From JAXJSP01 sp036310005 (GTDB lineage Bacteria > Bacillota > Clostridia > Oscillospirales > Acutalibacteraceae): a DNA stretch of 64,000 nt. The notes beneath the pieces were generated by a model. It was not told where the DNA came from and ran no database searches. It saw nothing but the letters and a program-made list of their open reading frames with translations. Shown here in pieces: positions 9,476 through 18,152 of the stretch. Position 1 is the first letter of the stretch; each line of letters starts with the position of its first letter. Location of the stretch: NCBI GenBank assembly GCA_036310005.1, contig JAXJSP010000052.1:15090-79089 (forward strand), given 5' to 3'. The translations under genes and the position numbers were made by a program.

Positions 9476-10336
9476 CTAATTTTCTCTGACTATTAATTTA
9501 TCTACTAAATTATTTAAAAATTCTGCTTTTTCGCCGAAAACAGCAATACTCTCTTTTGCCTTATTCGAATATTCCAATACTGCCTTTTGAGCATTATCCA
9601 TACAGACTAATGAAACATAAGTTGATTTATTGTTACTATCATCGCTGCCAATCGGTTTGCCGAGTTTTTCTGCACTTCCGATTACATCTAAAATATCATC
9701 TTTAATCTGAAATGCAATTCCTAAATTATATGCATAATCGCTGATTTTACTTAATTGTTTGTCATTAGCGCCACCCAATACAGCGCCTACCATACAAGCC
9801 GCTTGAATTAATGCAGATGTTTTTAACTCATAAGTTTTCAGCACAACATCTAAAGAAACTTTTTTGTTTTCAGATTGCAAGTCGATTATCTGTCCGCCGA
9901 CCATTCCTTTCATTCCGATAAAATCTGATAAAACAGAAACCGCTTTTATCATTCTGTCAGCATCGACTTTACAATTTAAAATGACTTTAAATGCTAAAGT
10001 TAAAAGTGCATCTCCGGCTAAAAGCGCAATATCTTCGCCATATTTTTTATGGCAAGACGGTTTTCCCCTTCTGTAATCATCATTATCCATACAAGGCAAG
10101 TCATCGTGAATTAATGAATATGTATGGATGTATTCCAAAGCACAAGCGGCATCCAAAACCAAATCTTCATTATTTGAAAACAGTTTATAACATTCAAATA
10201 CCAATTGAGGCCTGATTCTCTTTCCTCCTGCAGAAACAGAATAGACCATCGCATCAGTTAAAATTTCTGCATATTTTAATTTGTCGTTTATGATATTATC
10301 TATCAGTCTTTTCTCTAAAATTTCTAAATTAATCAT
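9476..10336 (-). CDS. ispA: Polyprenyl (farnesyl/geranyl) diphosphate synthase
   Basis: Condenses isopentenyl diphosphate with allylic diphosphates to make short-chain prenyl diphosphates, supplied by the adjacent dxs pathway. First aspartate-rich motif DDLPCMDNDD at 78-87, second DDILD near 213, plus the GGKRIRP substrate-binding segment at 37-43. 286 residues is typical. Its start overlaps the xseB stop by 8 bases. Confidence 0.95.
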   Translation of the reverse strand: MINLEILEKRLIDNIINDKLKYAEILTDAMVYSVSAGGKRIRPQLVFECYKLFSNNEDLVLDAACALEYIHTYSLIHDDLPCMDNDDYRRGKPSCHKKYGEDIALLAGDALLTLAFKVILNCKVDADRMIKAVSVLSDFIGMKGMVGGQIIDLQSENKKVSLDVVLKTYELKTSALIQAACMVGAVLGGANDKQLSKISDYAYNLGIAFQIKDDILDVIGSAEKLGKPIGSDDSNNKSTYVSLVCMDNAQKAVLEYSNKAKESIAVFGEKAEFLNNLVDKLIVREN

Positions 10337-10532
10337 TGTTGTCTTCTCGTTGTTCGCTGAATTTTTTAACTTTTAATGATGCGCTTTCTAAAATAGAATT
10401 ACACTCTTTAGTTAATTTGCTGCCTTCTTCAAATAAAACAAGTGAGTCCTCCAAAGATGCTTCACCTTTTTCCAAAATAGAAACAATTTGCTCTAATCTT
10501 TCTAATTTATCATTAAAACTCATTTCTGCCAT
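10329..10532 (-). CDS. xseB: Exodeoxyribonuclease VII small subunit
   Basis: Small helical subunit (67 residues) that binds XseA in the single-strand-specific exonuclease VII. The family pattern SFNDKLERLEQIVSILEKGE..LEDSLVLFEEG is complete. AAGGAG lies before the ATG. Three bases separate it from the xseA stop. Confidence 0.96.
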   Translation of the reverse strand: MAEMSFNDKLERLEQIVSILEKGEASLEDSLVLFEEGSKLTKECNSILESASLKVKKFSEQREDNND

Positions 10533-10535
10533 AAA

Positions 10536-11738
10536 TTATTCTCCTTTATCAATTACTTTACAATTTGCAAAACCATCAGTAAATTTAATATTAATTACAT
10601 CGTTAATTTTAACATCATTAACACTTTTTATTACTTTATCGTCTTTAAATGATAAAGAATAGCCTCTTGATAAAGTGTTAAGCGGGCTGTACGCGTTAAG
10701 TTTTGCAACCAAAACTCTGAATCTGTCATATTCCCTGCTAATAATTTTTGAGTAGGCATTTTCTAAATACTTGTCGTTTTTATCAACACGCTCATAAAGA
10801 GTGCTGATATAATTTTCGGGAGATAAAACTACCGTCTTTTGTTTGATTAAATCTAATTTATTTTTTAAATTTAATAAATTGTTATTAGTTAAGTTTAAAA
10901 TAGATGAATTAATGCTTTCAATATATAATTTAACTTCGTTTTTATCAGGCACGCATAATTCTGCGGCGGCAGACGGTGTAGGCGCTCTTAAATCAGATAC
11001 AAAATCACAAACGGTAAAATCAACTTCATGTCCGACAGCAGAAATTATCGGGATTGAAAAATCATAAATTTTTCTTGCTAATTTTTCATCATTAAATGCC
11101 CATAAATCTTCAAGTGAGCCTCCTCCTCTACCGATAATAGTGACATCAAAATCACATTTTTCAATTTTATTCAGACTGTCAATCATACTTTCAGCTGCAT
11201 TTTCACCTTGAACCAAAGAAGAAAACAGAGTAACTTCCGCCAAAGGATATCTTCTTGAAATGACATTAATTATATCATGATAAGCAGCGCCGGTAGAAGA
11301 TGTAACTATTGCAATCTTTTGCGGGAATTTCGGAATTGATTTTTTATGTGAATCTTCAAACAAACCTTCATTTCTTAATTTTTCACATAACTGCTCGTAT
11401 GCAAGTTGCAAAGCGCCAATGCCTTCAGGTTCCATGCTTTCAATATAAAACTGATAATTTCCGTCGCGCTCATATAAAGAAATTTTACCTTTGCATATAA
11501 CTTTCATACCGTCTTCGGGCACGAATTTTAAATTATTAACATTATATTTAAACATAACCGCTTTTACAATCGCAGTACCGTCTTTTAAAGATAAATAATA
11601 ATGTCCTGATTTGTAATGATTAGTAAAATTAGAAATTTCGCCGCACAAATAAATATCTCTTAAATTCGCATCTGATTCTAAAAGCATTTTTACATAACTA
11701 TTCAATTGCGAAACGGTAATATATTTTTTGTTTTCCAT
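10536..11738 (-). CDS. xseA: Exodeoxyribonuclease VII large subunit
   Basis: Catalytic subunit of exonuclease VII. An N-terminal OB fold (about 8-100, with LCGEISNF) is followed by the catalytic domain with the motif block IIGRGGGSLEDLWAFNDE and AVGHEVDFT. Then comes a long helical part, ending in the usual NPLxxLxRGYSL-like segment (YSPLNTLSRGYSL). 400 residues is standard. Abuts the TsaD-like gene upstream without a gap. Confidence 0.96.
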   Translation of the reverse strand: MENKKYITVSQLNSYVKMLLESDANLRDIYLCGEISNFTNHYKSGHYYLSLKDGTAIVKAVMFKYNVNNLKFVPEDGMKVICKGKISLYERDGNYQFYIESMEPEGIGALQLAYEQLCEKLRNEGLFEDSHKKSIPKFPQKIAIVTSSTGAAYHDIINVISRRYPLAEVTLFSSLVQGENAAESMIDSLNKIEKCDFDVTIIGRGGGSLEDLWAFNDEKLARKIYDFSIPIISAVGHEVDFTVCDFVSDLRAPTPSAAAELCVPDKNEVKLYIESINSSILNLTNNNLLNLKNKLDLIKQKTVVLSPENYISTLYERVDKNDKYLENAYSKIISREYDRFRVLVAKLNAYSPLNTLSRGYSLSFKDDKVIKSVNDVKINDVINIKFTDGFANCKVIDKGE

Positions 11739-12653
11739 TTACTTCTCCGATAAATATTTTGTTAAAAACGCAATACCTACAGCATTATCTCTTGATAGTT
11801 CCGGCTCAGCAAAATAACAGTTGAATTTATCCTGCATAAAATTTCTGATAATTGAATTTGACATTACCCCACCCGAAAAAACTATCGGTAAATTATTATC
11901 TTTTAAAATATAACTGCACATTTTATATACGGTTAATTTAATACATTCAATTACAAATTTACAGATATATTCATTATCTGCGCCGTCTTCAATCAACTTA
12001 TTGACTTTATTCTCTATACCCGAAAGGCTCGGATTCCCGTTTCTGAACGGAATAGTAACCTTGATTTCATCGGTGCAATTTAATGCTGATTTTTCAACAG
12101 CCTGTCCGCAAGGAAAATCTAAACCGAGTTTAACACCTGTTCTGTCAATAACCTGACCTGCTTTCAAATCTAAAGATGATGAAAGTAAGGTGGTTTTAAA
12201 TACAAATTCATCATCGGGCTCAACTAAAAGCGCCTGAGTTGTTCCTCCAGAGACATGAAATGCAATAAACTGCTTATTAATCAGTTCAAATTGATTTGAT
12301 GATAATAACGCAGAAGCAATATGACCGTTTTGATGAGAAAACGTAAATAATTTTACTTTTAAAACTTCAGATAGAATTTCAGCAATTCTCACACCGGCAT
12401 TAAAACAAGGCATATAACTTTCAATGTCATTAGTCGGTTTAGAAGAAACACCTATAGCATTAACATCTGAAAAATCTAATCTGTTAATTAATTCGGGAAA
12501 TTTATTTATATGCTGATAGAAAGCATCACTTTGTCTTAACCCACGCTCACCTGTTTTTACTTTAAGCACCTGTTTTATGTTTGAGTAACTTAAATCTTCA
12601 TTTAAAACAGCAACGGAAGTAGTATAATTACTGCTGTCAATACCTAAATACAT
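11739..12653 (-). CDS. TsaD/Kae1-like (peptidase M22 family) protein
   Basis: ASKHA-fold protein related to TsaD, the tRNA threonylcarbamoyladenosine transferase. It keeps the N-terminal phosphate loop (LGIDSSNYTTSVAVL), the metal-binding histidine pair in SHQNGHIASAL, VSGGTTQAL, the FSGGVMSN block and SRDNAVG near the end. At 304 residues it is shorter than TsaD (about 335-345), and motifs between 150 and 210 differ. It is therefore probably a paralogue rather than TsaD itself. It overlaps the nusB stop (TAATG) and abuts xseA, the place held by folD in Bacillus. Substrate unknown. Confidence 0.75.
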   Translation of the reverse strand: MYLGIDSSNYTTSVAVLNEDLSYSNIKQVLKVKTGERGLRQSDAFYQHINKFPELINRLDFSDVNAIGVSSKPTNDIESYMPCFNAGVRIAEILSEVLKVKLFTFSHQNGHIASALLSSNQFELINKQFIAFHVSGGTTQALLVEPDDEFVFKTTLLSSSLDLKAGQVIDRTGVKLGLDFPCGQAVEKSALNCTDEIKVTIPFRNGNPSLSGIENKVNKLIEDGADNEYICKFVIECIKLTVYKMCSYILKDNNLPIVFSGGVMSNSIIRNFMQDKFNCYFAEPELSRDNAVGIAFLTKYLSEK

Positions 12654-13042
12654 TATTGTTTTACTATTGAGCCGAGGACTCCGTTTACATATTTTGCATC
12701 GTCTTCGGCACCATATTTTTTAGCGAGTTCTACTGCTTCATTAATACTGACACTGTTTGGAATCTCTTTTTCAAAAATAATTTCGTAAACCGCTAAACGC
12801 AAAACTGCCAACGATACTTTAGATAATCTGCTTATGCTCCAATTTTTCAGGTTTTGCGAAATTGTGTCATCAATTGTTTGAAGATTAGAAAATGTACCTA
12901 AAATCTCTTTTTTTGAAAAATCATTTTCTTCATAGATTCCGGTTTCAATCGCATTATTAATTATGTATTCAATATCATCATTATTAAGTTGTTTTTCAAA
13001 TATAATTAAAAATGCTTGTTCTCTTTCAGATTTTCTGTTCAT
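12653..13042 (-). CDS. nusB: Transcription antitermination factor NusB
   Basis: RNA-binding helical protein of the rRNA antitermination complex with S10. The blocks SEREQAFLIIFE, WSISRLSKVSLAVLRLAVYEI and PNSVSINEAVELAKKYGAEDDAKYVNGVLG are diagnostic. The ATG at 13042 is chosen because AAGGGG lies 7 bases upstream; an earlier in-frame start would add 7 residues. First gene of the long housekeeping operon, directly behind a promoter. Confidence 0.96.
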   Translation of the reverse strand: MNRKSEREQAFLIIFEKQLNNDDIEYIINNAIETGIYEENDFSKKEILGTFSNLQTIDDTISQNLKNWSISRLSKVSLAVLRLAVYEIIFEKEIPNSVSINEAVELAKKYGAEDDAKYVNGVLGSIVKQ

Positions 13043-13074
13043 TATAATTCCCCTTAAGTGCAATATACATTAGT

Positions 13075-13103
13075 ATTGTATATCATTTTGCATAAAAATT
13101 CAA
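13075..13103 (-). promoter_or_regulatory. Promoter of the nusB-to-bofA operon
   Basis: TTGAAT (13098-13103), 17-base spacer, TACAAT (13075-13080) on the minus strand, about 30 bases before the nusB start. I saw no clear intrinsic terminator before 2.6 kb, so this may drive the whole run down to tyrS and bofA. Confidence 0.65.
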
Positions 13104-13117
13104 CCTTTATAACAAAG

Positions 13118-13147
13118 TTTAAGCGAGGCAGTTTTGCCTCGCTTAAA
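13118..13147 (-). terminator. Hairpin terminator after asp23
   Basis: Perfect 13-bp stem (13118-13130 with 13135-13147) and a 4-base loop, 8 bases past the asp23 stop. The T-run that follows on the minus strand is poor (CTTTGTT), so strength is uncertain. Confidence 0.65.
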
Positions 13148-13155
13148 GCATAAAA

Positions 13156-13509
13156 CTATTCGTTATTTTCTTCAATATCAATATCGATTACATGAATATT
13201 AATTTTAGATACGGCATAATTAGTTATATTTTGGACAGATACTTTAATATTATTTTGAATTTCTTCACAAACTTGATCTATCTTACGACCTGCCTTTAAT
13301 TTAATATTCACATCGATTTCAACAACACCGTCACCAATTTTCGCTTTAACGGGTTTTGTTGATTTATTTGCCCAAATTCCCTTTAAGTCTTTATTAGACG
13401 GTACAGCAGAAACTCCGGGTACTTCAAGTGCTGCAATAGAAACAACTTTTTCAATTACATCTTCGGATACTACTACTCCCGTCGATGTTTCGGGTTTATT
13501 TATTTTCAC
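13156..13509 (-). CDS. Asp23/Gls24-family envelope stress protein
   Basis: 117 residues of the Asp23/Gls24 family (YqhY/YloU type). Family blocks: GVVVSEDVIEKVVSIAALEVPGVSAV near the start, then VEIDVNIKLKAGRKIDQVCEEIQ and VNIHVIDID at the end. Members are cytoplasmic proteins tied to envelope or fatty-acid homeostasis; exact function is unsettled. Starts with GTG at 13509 behind AAGGAGGG. Between spoIIIAH and nusB, as yqhY is in Bacillus (with accBC in between there). Has its own promoter and terminator. Confidence 0.9.
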   Translation of the reverse strand: MKINKPETSTGVVVSEDVIEKVVSIAALEVPGVSAVPSNKDLKGIWANKSTKPVKAKIGDGVVEIDVNIKLKAGRKIDQVCEEIQNNIKVSVQNITNYAVSKINIHVIDIDIEENNE

Positions 13510-13532
13510 AAAAATCCCTCCTTGTTTTTCCT

Positions 13533-13561
13533 ATTATAACACTAAATTTGATTTTATACAA
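13533..13561 (-). promoter_or_regulatory. Promoter of asp23
   Basis: TTGTAT (13556-13561), 17-base spacer, TATAAT (13533-13538) on the minus strand, starting at the end of spoIIIAH. The -10 box is perfect, the -35 weak. Confidence 0.55.
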
Positions 13562-14092
13562 CTATATATTCATAATTTTTATTTTATCTGTTGTGTAATT
13601 ACTTTGTGATTGAACAATATCTATGATCTGAACTGTATCAGAGCCTTCTAACTTATCAGCCATAACAGCAATAGAAATATTATCTTTATTTATTACAACT
13701 ACACAATCATTATAACCTTTTGCGATAATAAGTTCTTCAATTGCCGATTCAAGCACAGAGTTTTCATATATTTCAGTTCTTTGTTTTGCAGCATTGTTTC
13801 GTGTTTCACTGTCTAAGGCAGCATTGTTTTCTATTCCCTTTAATTCAGTAATTGAATCGGAAACAGTTTTTTCTCTGTCTTTTTTTGCATCAGCTAAATA
13901 TTGCTGTTGTTCGGTAAGTTCATTTTTTTCAACATTTGATGTTGTTACCGCAGCAACTTCACCCGGAACTGCAGATTCAGTATCAAGATTATTAGTGTTA
14001 TCAGTATATTTCCAATTTACAAATATAGCACCTGCGACCATTAACAATAAAACGCTTAACACAATACCTTTTTTCTTAAAAAAATCACTCAT
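13562..14092 (-). CDS. spoIIIAH: Stage III sporulation protein AH
   Basis: Mother-cell membrane protein whose extracellular domain docks to forespore SpoIIQ and forms part of the channel between the two cells. A single membrane segment at about 8-28 (IVLSVLLLMVAGAIFVNW) is followed by a Glu/Lys/Asn-rich linker. The C-terminal ring-forming domain (about 110-176) contains AKGYNDCVVVINKDNISIAV. 176 residues; last gene of the spoIIIA operon, 18 bases after spoIIIAG. Confidence 0.93.
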   Translation of the reverse strand: MSDFFKKKGIVLSVLLLMVAGAIFVNWKYTDNTNNLDTESAVPGEVAAVTTSNVEKNELTEQQQYLADAKKDREKTVSDSITELKGIENNAALDSETRNNAAKQRTEIYENSVLESAIEELIIAKGYNDCVVVINKDNISIAVMADKLEGSDTVQIIDIVQSQSNYTTDKIKIMNI

Positions 14093-14110
14093 AGATAACT
14101 ACCTCTTTAA

Positions 14111-14671
14111 TTATGATGATATAATACAAACTTTTGATGATGAAATATCCAAAGCAGTTGTTACTGCATTAGTTATTTTTTCTATCATAATTTCATTTGC
14201 ATTTTTTACTACAATTGCAACGCCTTTAATAGTCGGGTTAATCTTTGTTACTACCAAGGCCTCTTGAGTTCCGTCCGATTTTTCAATAATTATGTAACTT
14301 TGTTCAGTATCATCGCTTTTTTCATACTTTACTCCTTCAGATTGAGTGTTTTCTGTGGTATCGACAGTTGTATTAATTTGGTTAGCATAAACTGTTTCTC
14401 CATCTGACTCAAGGGTGACCATTATTTGTGCTTCTTTACCTGTAATGTCTTTTACCAATCTGTTAATACTGTTTTCTATTTGTTCTGAATAATTTGATTT
14501 CTCGCTCACATATTTATCGCTTGTAGTTTTATTTTTATTAAAGTCTGTCCAAAAATATACCAAAATAATTAACGCAACGCCTATAATAAATAAATATTTA
14601 CTGTACTTTGATAAAGATAATTTGATTGAAATTTTATCAAAAAGTTCTTTAATTTGACTCATAAACTTCAC
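14111..14671 (-). CDS. spoIIIAG: Stage III sporulation protein AG
   Basis: Ring-building component of the SpoIIIA-SpoIIQ channel. A membrane anchor at about 27-43 (LFIIGVALIILVYFW) precedes an extracellular domain resembling secretion-system rings, with GKEAQIMVTLESDGE and VKNANEIMIEKITNAVTTALDISSSKVCI. 186 residues. Overlaps spoIIIAF by 23 bases, implying coupled translation. Confidence 0.92.
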   Translation of the reverse strand: MKFMSQIKELFDKISIKLSLSKYSKYLFIIGVALIILVYFWTDFNKNKTTSDKYVSEKSNYSEQIENSINRLVKDITGKEAQIMVTLESDGETVYANQINTTVDTTENTQSEGVKYEKSDDTEQSYIIIEKSDGTQEALVVTKINPTIKGVAIVVKNANEIMIEKITNAVTTALDISSSKVCIISS

Positions 14672-15086
14672 CGTTAATATTATAGTTTTGTTTAATTATT
14701 AATTTAATCTTTTCTTTATATTCCGGCTTTGACCATACTTTTATCTCATCAACGCATATTTTATCATCTTGTAAATGCCACATAACCTCAACTTTTTTAT
14801 AATAAATTCCGTTTTCTTTGAATAAGGCATATAGTTGGGTTTTGATTGCAGTTTCCGTTTCGCTGCCGATTAAATAAGTTGTGCTGTTAATAATCTCTTG
14901 ATAATCAAATTCTTCGATTTTGATTTTTTGTCCTGAAATTGCAGTAATTATAAAAATTATCAAGATAAAAATTATTGCTTTTCTTGCCGATTTACCGATA
15001 CCGCTTAAAGGAACTAAAAGTAAAATTACAGATATTATTATTGCAGCGAATGAAATATTTTTAATTACTTGTGAAATTGTATCCAT
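14649..15086 (-). CDS. spoIIIAF: Stage III sporulation protein AF
   Basis: Small inner-membrane component of the SpoIIIA complex. Two N-terminal membrane helices (about 10-27 and 33-48) precede a soluble domain of about 95 residues. The 145-residue length is somewhat shorter than the Bacillus protein (about 200). Assigned mainly from topology and its exact place between AE and AG; its stop lies inside the AG start region. Confidence 0.85.
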   Translation of the reverse strand: MDTISQVIKNISFAAIIISVILLLVPLSGIGKSARKAIIFILIIFIITAISGQKIKIEEFDYQEIINSTTYLIGSETETAIKTQLYALFKENGIYYKKVEVMWHLQDDKICVDEIKVWSKPEYKEKIKLIIKQNYNINGEVYESN

Positions 15087-16177
15087 TAACTTACACTCAT
15101 AGTCAAGGCAGAAGAAATAATAAAAATTACAATACTTGATGCCTCTATTCCTATAATAATTGACATAACATTATTTATTCCTTTTAAAAAGGCTGAAATC
15201 GTATTTACATTAAACGATTCAAAAATGTAACAAAAAATTGAAATTTCAATCTTTAAAATAGTATTCTTGATTAAAGTAGGTAAGAAAATCACTATAAGAC
15301 ATATTATTGAAAAAACACCGATAGACGATTTTAATAAGCCCATGCTTGTTATAACTATTGACAATGATTCGCTTACAAATGAGCCTACTACCGGAACAAA
15401 TGAACCGGTAAAATACTTTGCTGTTTTAAGCCCGATAGAATCAGAAGTTTTTGAAATTACTGTTTGAAGGCTTAAAATACTGATAAATGCACCTAATACT
15501 ACCGTTATAATAACTGTTATGCTTTTTGTGATAAAAAGAACTATGTTTTTTAATTTTTCTTTAATTAAACTCGAAGAAATTGACAAAGCAAGTAAACAGC
15601 TGCAAACAGGCAACAGCAAATAATTACTCAAAAATGTAATTATTTGAGAAAAAATAAACATGATAGTTGAGTAGCCTGTCCCCGTTGCCGCATAACCTGA
15701 TGAAATTATCATACCGGCATACACAGGAATTAATGCCGACATAAAAATACTGCTGCTTTGTAACGCATTTGCGGTTTCTTTTACTGCTGCAGTTAAATCA
15801 GATATAATTAAAATACAACTAAACAACAAAATAATATAACCGGTACTCTCATTGTTAATTAAAATTTCTGATATTACAGATATAATTAAAATTAAAAGCA
15901 TAGATACGGTTATATTGGTAACAACATCAAGTTGAGAAAATATCTTATCCTTGATTAAAGCAAATAAATTATTTATATCAAAATCTCCGTTGATAATCGC
16001 ATCTAAATCAAGTGAATATTCTTTAATCTCTGATTTATATTCATCTGGAACAATATCTTCAGTATATTTTAATTCATCTTTAAAATAATCATAGGTATTA
16101 TCATTCGCATTGGCACTAATATAAAAAGATGTAATAAAAAATATACATAAAATTAAAACAATAAATAATTTTTTCAT
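15086..16177 (-). CDS. spoIIIAE: Stage III sporulation protein AE
   Basis: Polytopic membrane protein of the SpoIIIA channel. An N-terminal signal-like segment (about 3-24) is followed by a hydrophilic stretch and about seven or eight hydrophobic helices from residue 85 on. The conserved SGYAATGTGYSTIMFIFSQ and FTGSFVPVVGSFVSESL segments match the family. 363 residues. Start and stop abut both neighbours. Confidence 0.93.
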   Translation of the reverse strand: MKKLFIVLILCIFFITSFYISANANDNTYDYFKDELKYTEDIVPDEYKSEIKEYSLDLDAIINGDFDINNLFALIKDKIFSQLDVVTNITVSMLLILIISVISEILINNESTGYIILLFSCILIISDLTAAVKETANALQSSSIFMSALIPVYAGMIISSGYAATGTGYSTIMFIFSQIITFLSNYLLLPVCSCLLALSISSSLIKEKLKNIVLFITKSITVIITVVLGAFISILSLQTVISKTSDSIGLKTAKYFTGSFVPVVGSFVSESLSIVITSMGLLKSSIGVFSIICLIVIFLPTLIKNTILKIEISIFCYIFESFNVNTISAFLKGINNVMSIIIGIEASSIVIFIISSALTMSVS

Positions 16178-16566
16178 TATAAATTCAATAAGTTTTCAAT
16201 AATTAATAAAGTCTCAGAAATATAAGGCAAACATATATAAATTAATGAAGTTTTTCCAAACAACTCTACAATCATTGTAAGAGTTTTGTTTCCGTTTTCT
16301 TCACATAATCTGACAGTAAAATCTGTTAGATAAGTAATACCGACACATTTTAAAATGCTTGATAAAAAATCTGAAAACTGTTCTATATATGATGATTTAT
16401 CAATAACTTGTTCAATTACAGGCTTAAAATAGATTAAAACTATAAGCATTAAAACTGCGGCTGCTACCGATGCTAATGCAACAGCAAAAGCAGGATTGTA
16501 CTGCTTAAACAATGTTATTGTAACAGCAGAAAAAATACATAAAATACAAATTCCTACAAAGTTCAT
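16177..16566 (-). CDS. spoIIIAD: Stage III sporulation protein AD
   Basis: 129-residue membrane protein with three to four hydrophobic helices, including LKCVGITYLTDFTVRLCEENGNKTL, the conserved family block. Part of the SpoIIIA complex in the mother-cell membrane. It overlaps the spoIIIAC stop by 4 bases. Confidence 0.92.
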   Translation of the reverse strand: MNFVGICILCIFSAVTITLFKQYNPAFAVALASVAAAVLMLIVLIYFKPVIEQVIDKSSYIEQFSDFLSSILKCVGITYLTDFTVRLCEENGNKTLTMIVELFGKTSLIYICLPYISETLLIIENLLNL

Positions 16567-16757
16567 AAGTCAAACAACGATTTTATAGTATCAAACAATT
16601 CGCCTATCTGAGTTATAATAATTGTTAAAACTACTATCAATCCAGCAATAGTGGTCATCATCGCCTGGTCTTCTCTGCCGGAGCGTATTAACAACTGATT
16701 AAAAACCGCTACTATTATTCCGATAGCCGCAATTTTAAAAATCATATCTACTTCCAT
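16563..16757 (-). CDS. spoIIIAC: Stage III sporulation protein AC
   Basis: 64-residue two-helix membrane protein. The segment between the helices, QLLIRSGREDQAMMTTIAGLIV, is the family signature (SGR/KeE/DqA). Ten bases downstream of spoIIIAB; stop overlaps the spoIIIAD start. Confidence 0.93.
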   Translation of the reverse strand: MEVDMIFKIAAIGIIVAVFNQLLIRSGREDQAMMTTIAGLIVVLTIIITQIGELFDTIKSLFDL

Positions 16758-16767
16758 AAAATATACC

Positions 16768-17208
16768 TCATATTAATATCAGACAAATCATCAATCCGAC
16801 TGTTATTCCTAATTTTTTATATAAAACGGACTTTGATTTATAATCTTTTTCTTTTTTGTTTATTAAATCGTTAATTATTTTCACATTATTTTCTAAAATT
16901 TCTTCAATTTGAGCTTGAGTACCTGTATTAAGACATTCAAGACTTTTTTCGATGATTTTAACTTGTCCTTCATCGCTACAGTTTTTTTCGTCAAAAATAA
17001 TTTTGTATTTTTGATTTAGTTTTAGCTCATTTAAAATATATTTTGTTTGCATTTTCTCATACTTTACTTTTATTAATATTTCATTTAAAAATTCACACGA
17101 TATTTTTAATAAATTAATCTTATTCTCAAATTTTTTTGCGTAACTGAAGCCGAATAATACACAAGATAAAAATATAAGAATGATACCTAAAAATTTTAAA
17201 AAAATCAT
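16768..17208 (-). CDS. spoIIIAB: Stage III sporulation protein AB
   Basis: 146 residues with an N-terminal membrane helix (about 4-22), a helical cytoplasmic part, and a C-terminal hydrophobic helix ending in LGITVGLMICLILI. This is the SpoIIIAB layout. The family resembles the GspF-type platform proteins of secretion systems. Overlaps spoIIIAA by 4 bases. Confidence 0.9.
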   Translation of the reverse strand: MIFLKFLGIILIFLSCVLFGFSYAKKFENKINLLKISCEFLNEILIKVKYEKMQTKYILNELKLNQKYKIIFDEKNCSDEGQVKIIEKSLECLNTGTQAQIEEILENNVKIINDLINKKEKDYKSKSVLYKKLGITVGLMICLILI

Positions 17209-18050
17209 AATTTAACAATTTCACTTATTTCAAATTTATTATTTAAAATCACATAAAATTCAAAAGGATTTTCGCGTTTAAAATATAGATTTACCTTTTT
17301 AGTCAATTGATTAATATTTTCAGAATGTATTGAAGTTACAATTTTAATTCCGCTGTTTAATGATTCGTATATTGCCTCTGCTTCTTTTACACTGCCAATC
17401 TCATCAAATACAATAATTTGCGGATTCATCATTCTTAATAATCTGTTAATTGCTACACTTTTTTCAATTCCTACTATATAATCGCAGTTTATGCCTAAAT
17501 CAAAAGTTGCAGATAAGTCTGCTCCTGTAATTTCGCCTTTTTCGTCGGCCACGCTGACTCTGTACTGCATATTTGAAAACTCTCTTGTTATATCTCTTAA
17601 ATATGATGTTTTTCCGCTTGCGGGAGGTCCGCATATTAATATATTAGCAGGCGCATTACCTATATAATTTATAATCGGCTTTGCTATATTATGTATGTCT
17701 TTGGCTATTCTTATATTTAACGAAGTAATTCCGTTAAAAACATCACCGTTGTTAAAGATACCCGCAACACCGACTCTGCCACCGCTTATAGGAATATAAC
17801 CTTGTTTTACGTACGATTCGTAAGTTCTGAATGAATTATCACAGCAATTAATTACGATTTCCTTAATATCTGAATCGGTACATATAACTTCCTTATTCAG
17901 TATTAAATTTTTATTGCCTTTTACAATTGTCAAAGGGCAAAAAAGCCTTAGTCGAATTTCTTCAAATTCAAAATCATTGTAAAACTTCAATAAATTATAA
18001 AATTTATCATTTAAAACTTTTTTTAAAATTACTTTACTGCTTGTCTTCAT
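17205..18050 (-). CDS. spoIIIAA: Stage III sporulation protein AA (ATPase)
   Basis: AAA+/secretion-type ATPase thought to drive the SpoIIIA channel. FEEIRLRLFCPL is the N-terminal family block. Walker A GPPASGKTSYLRDI is near 141-154, then ADEKGEI and the Walker B stretch PQIIVFDEIGSVKEAEAI. 281 residues, with an N-terminus about 10 residues longer than usual. The ATG at 18050 has no visible Shine-Dalgarno sequence, and a sigma-E-like -10 box ends only 5 bases before it. First gene of the operon. Confidence 0.93.
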   Translation of the reverse strand: MKTSSKVILKKVLNDKFYNLLKFYNDFEFEEIRLRLFCPLTIVKGNKNLILNKEVICTDSDIKEIVINCCDNSFRTYESYVKQGYIPISGGRVGVAGIFNNGDVFNGITSLNIRIAKDIHNIAKPIINYIGNAPANILICGPPASGKTSYLRDITREFSNMQYRVSVADEKGEITGADLSATFDLGINCDYIVGIEKSVAINRLLRMMNPQIIVFDEIGSVKEAEAIYESLNSGIKIVTSIHSENINQLTKKVNLYFKRENPFEFYVILNNKFEISEIVKL

Positions 18051-18055
18051 AGTTA

Positions 18056-18084
18056 ATAATATGATTTATATTTTTGAATAGAAC
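18056..18084 (-). promoter_or_regulatory. Sigma-E-like promoter of the spoIIIA operon
   Basis: GTTCTATT (18077-18084), 13-base spacer, CATATTAT (18056-18063) on the minus strand. Each box matches the Bacillus mother-cell sigma-E consensus at 6 of 8 positions. spoIIIA is sigma-E controlled in Bacillus. The -10 box lies unusually close to the ATG. Confidence 0.5.
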
Positions 18085-18096
18085 AAAATAATAATA

Positions 18097-18125
18097 TTGC
18101 AATTATGATTAAATATTGTTATAAT
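18097..18125 (+). promoter_or_regulatory. Promoter of the DivIVA-like gene
   Basis: TTGCAA (18097-18102), 17-base spacer, TATAAT (18120-18125), then AAGGAGG and a TTG start at 18153. Confidence 0.6.
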
Positions 18126-18152
18126 TAAAAAAATGTTTAAGGAGGGCTGATT

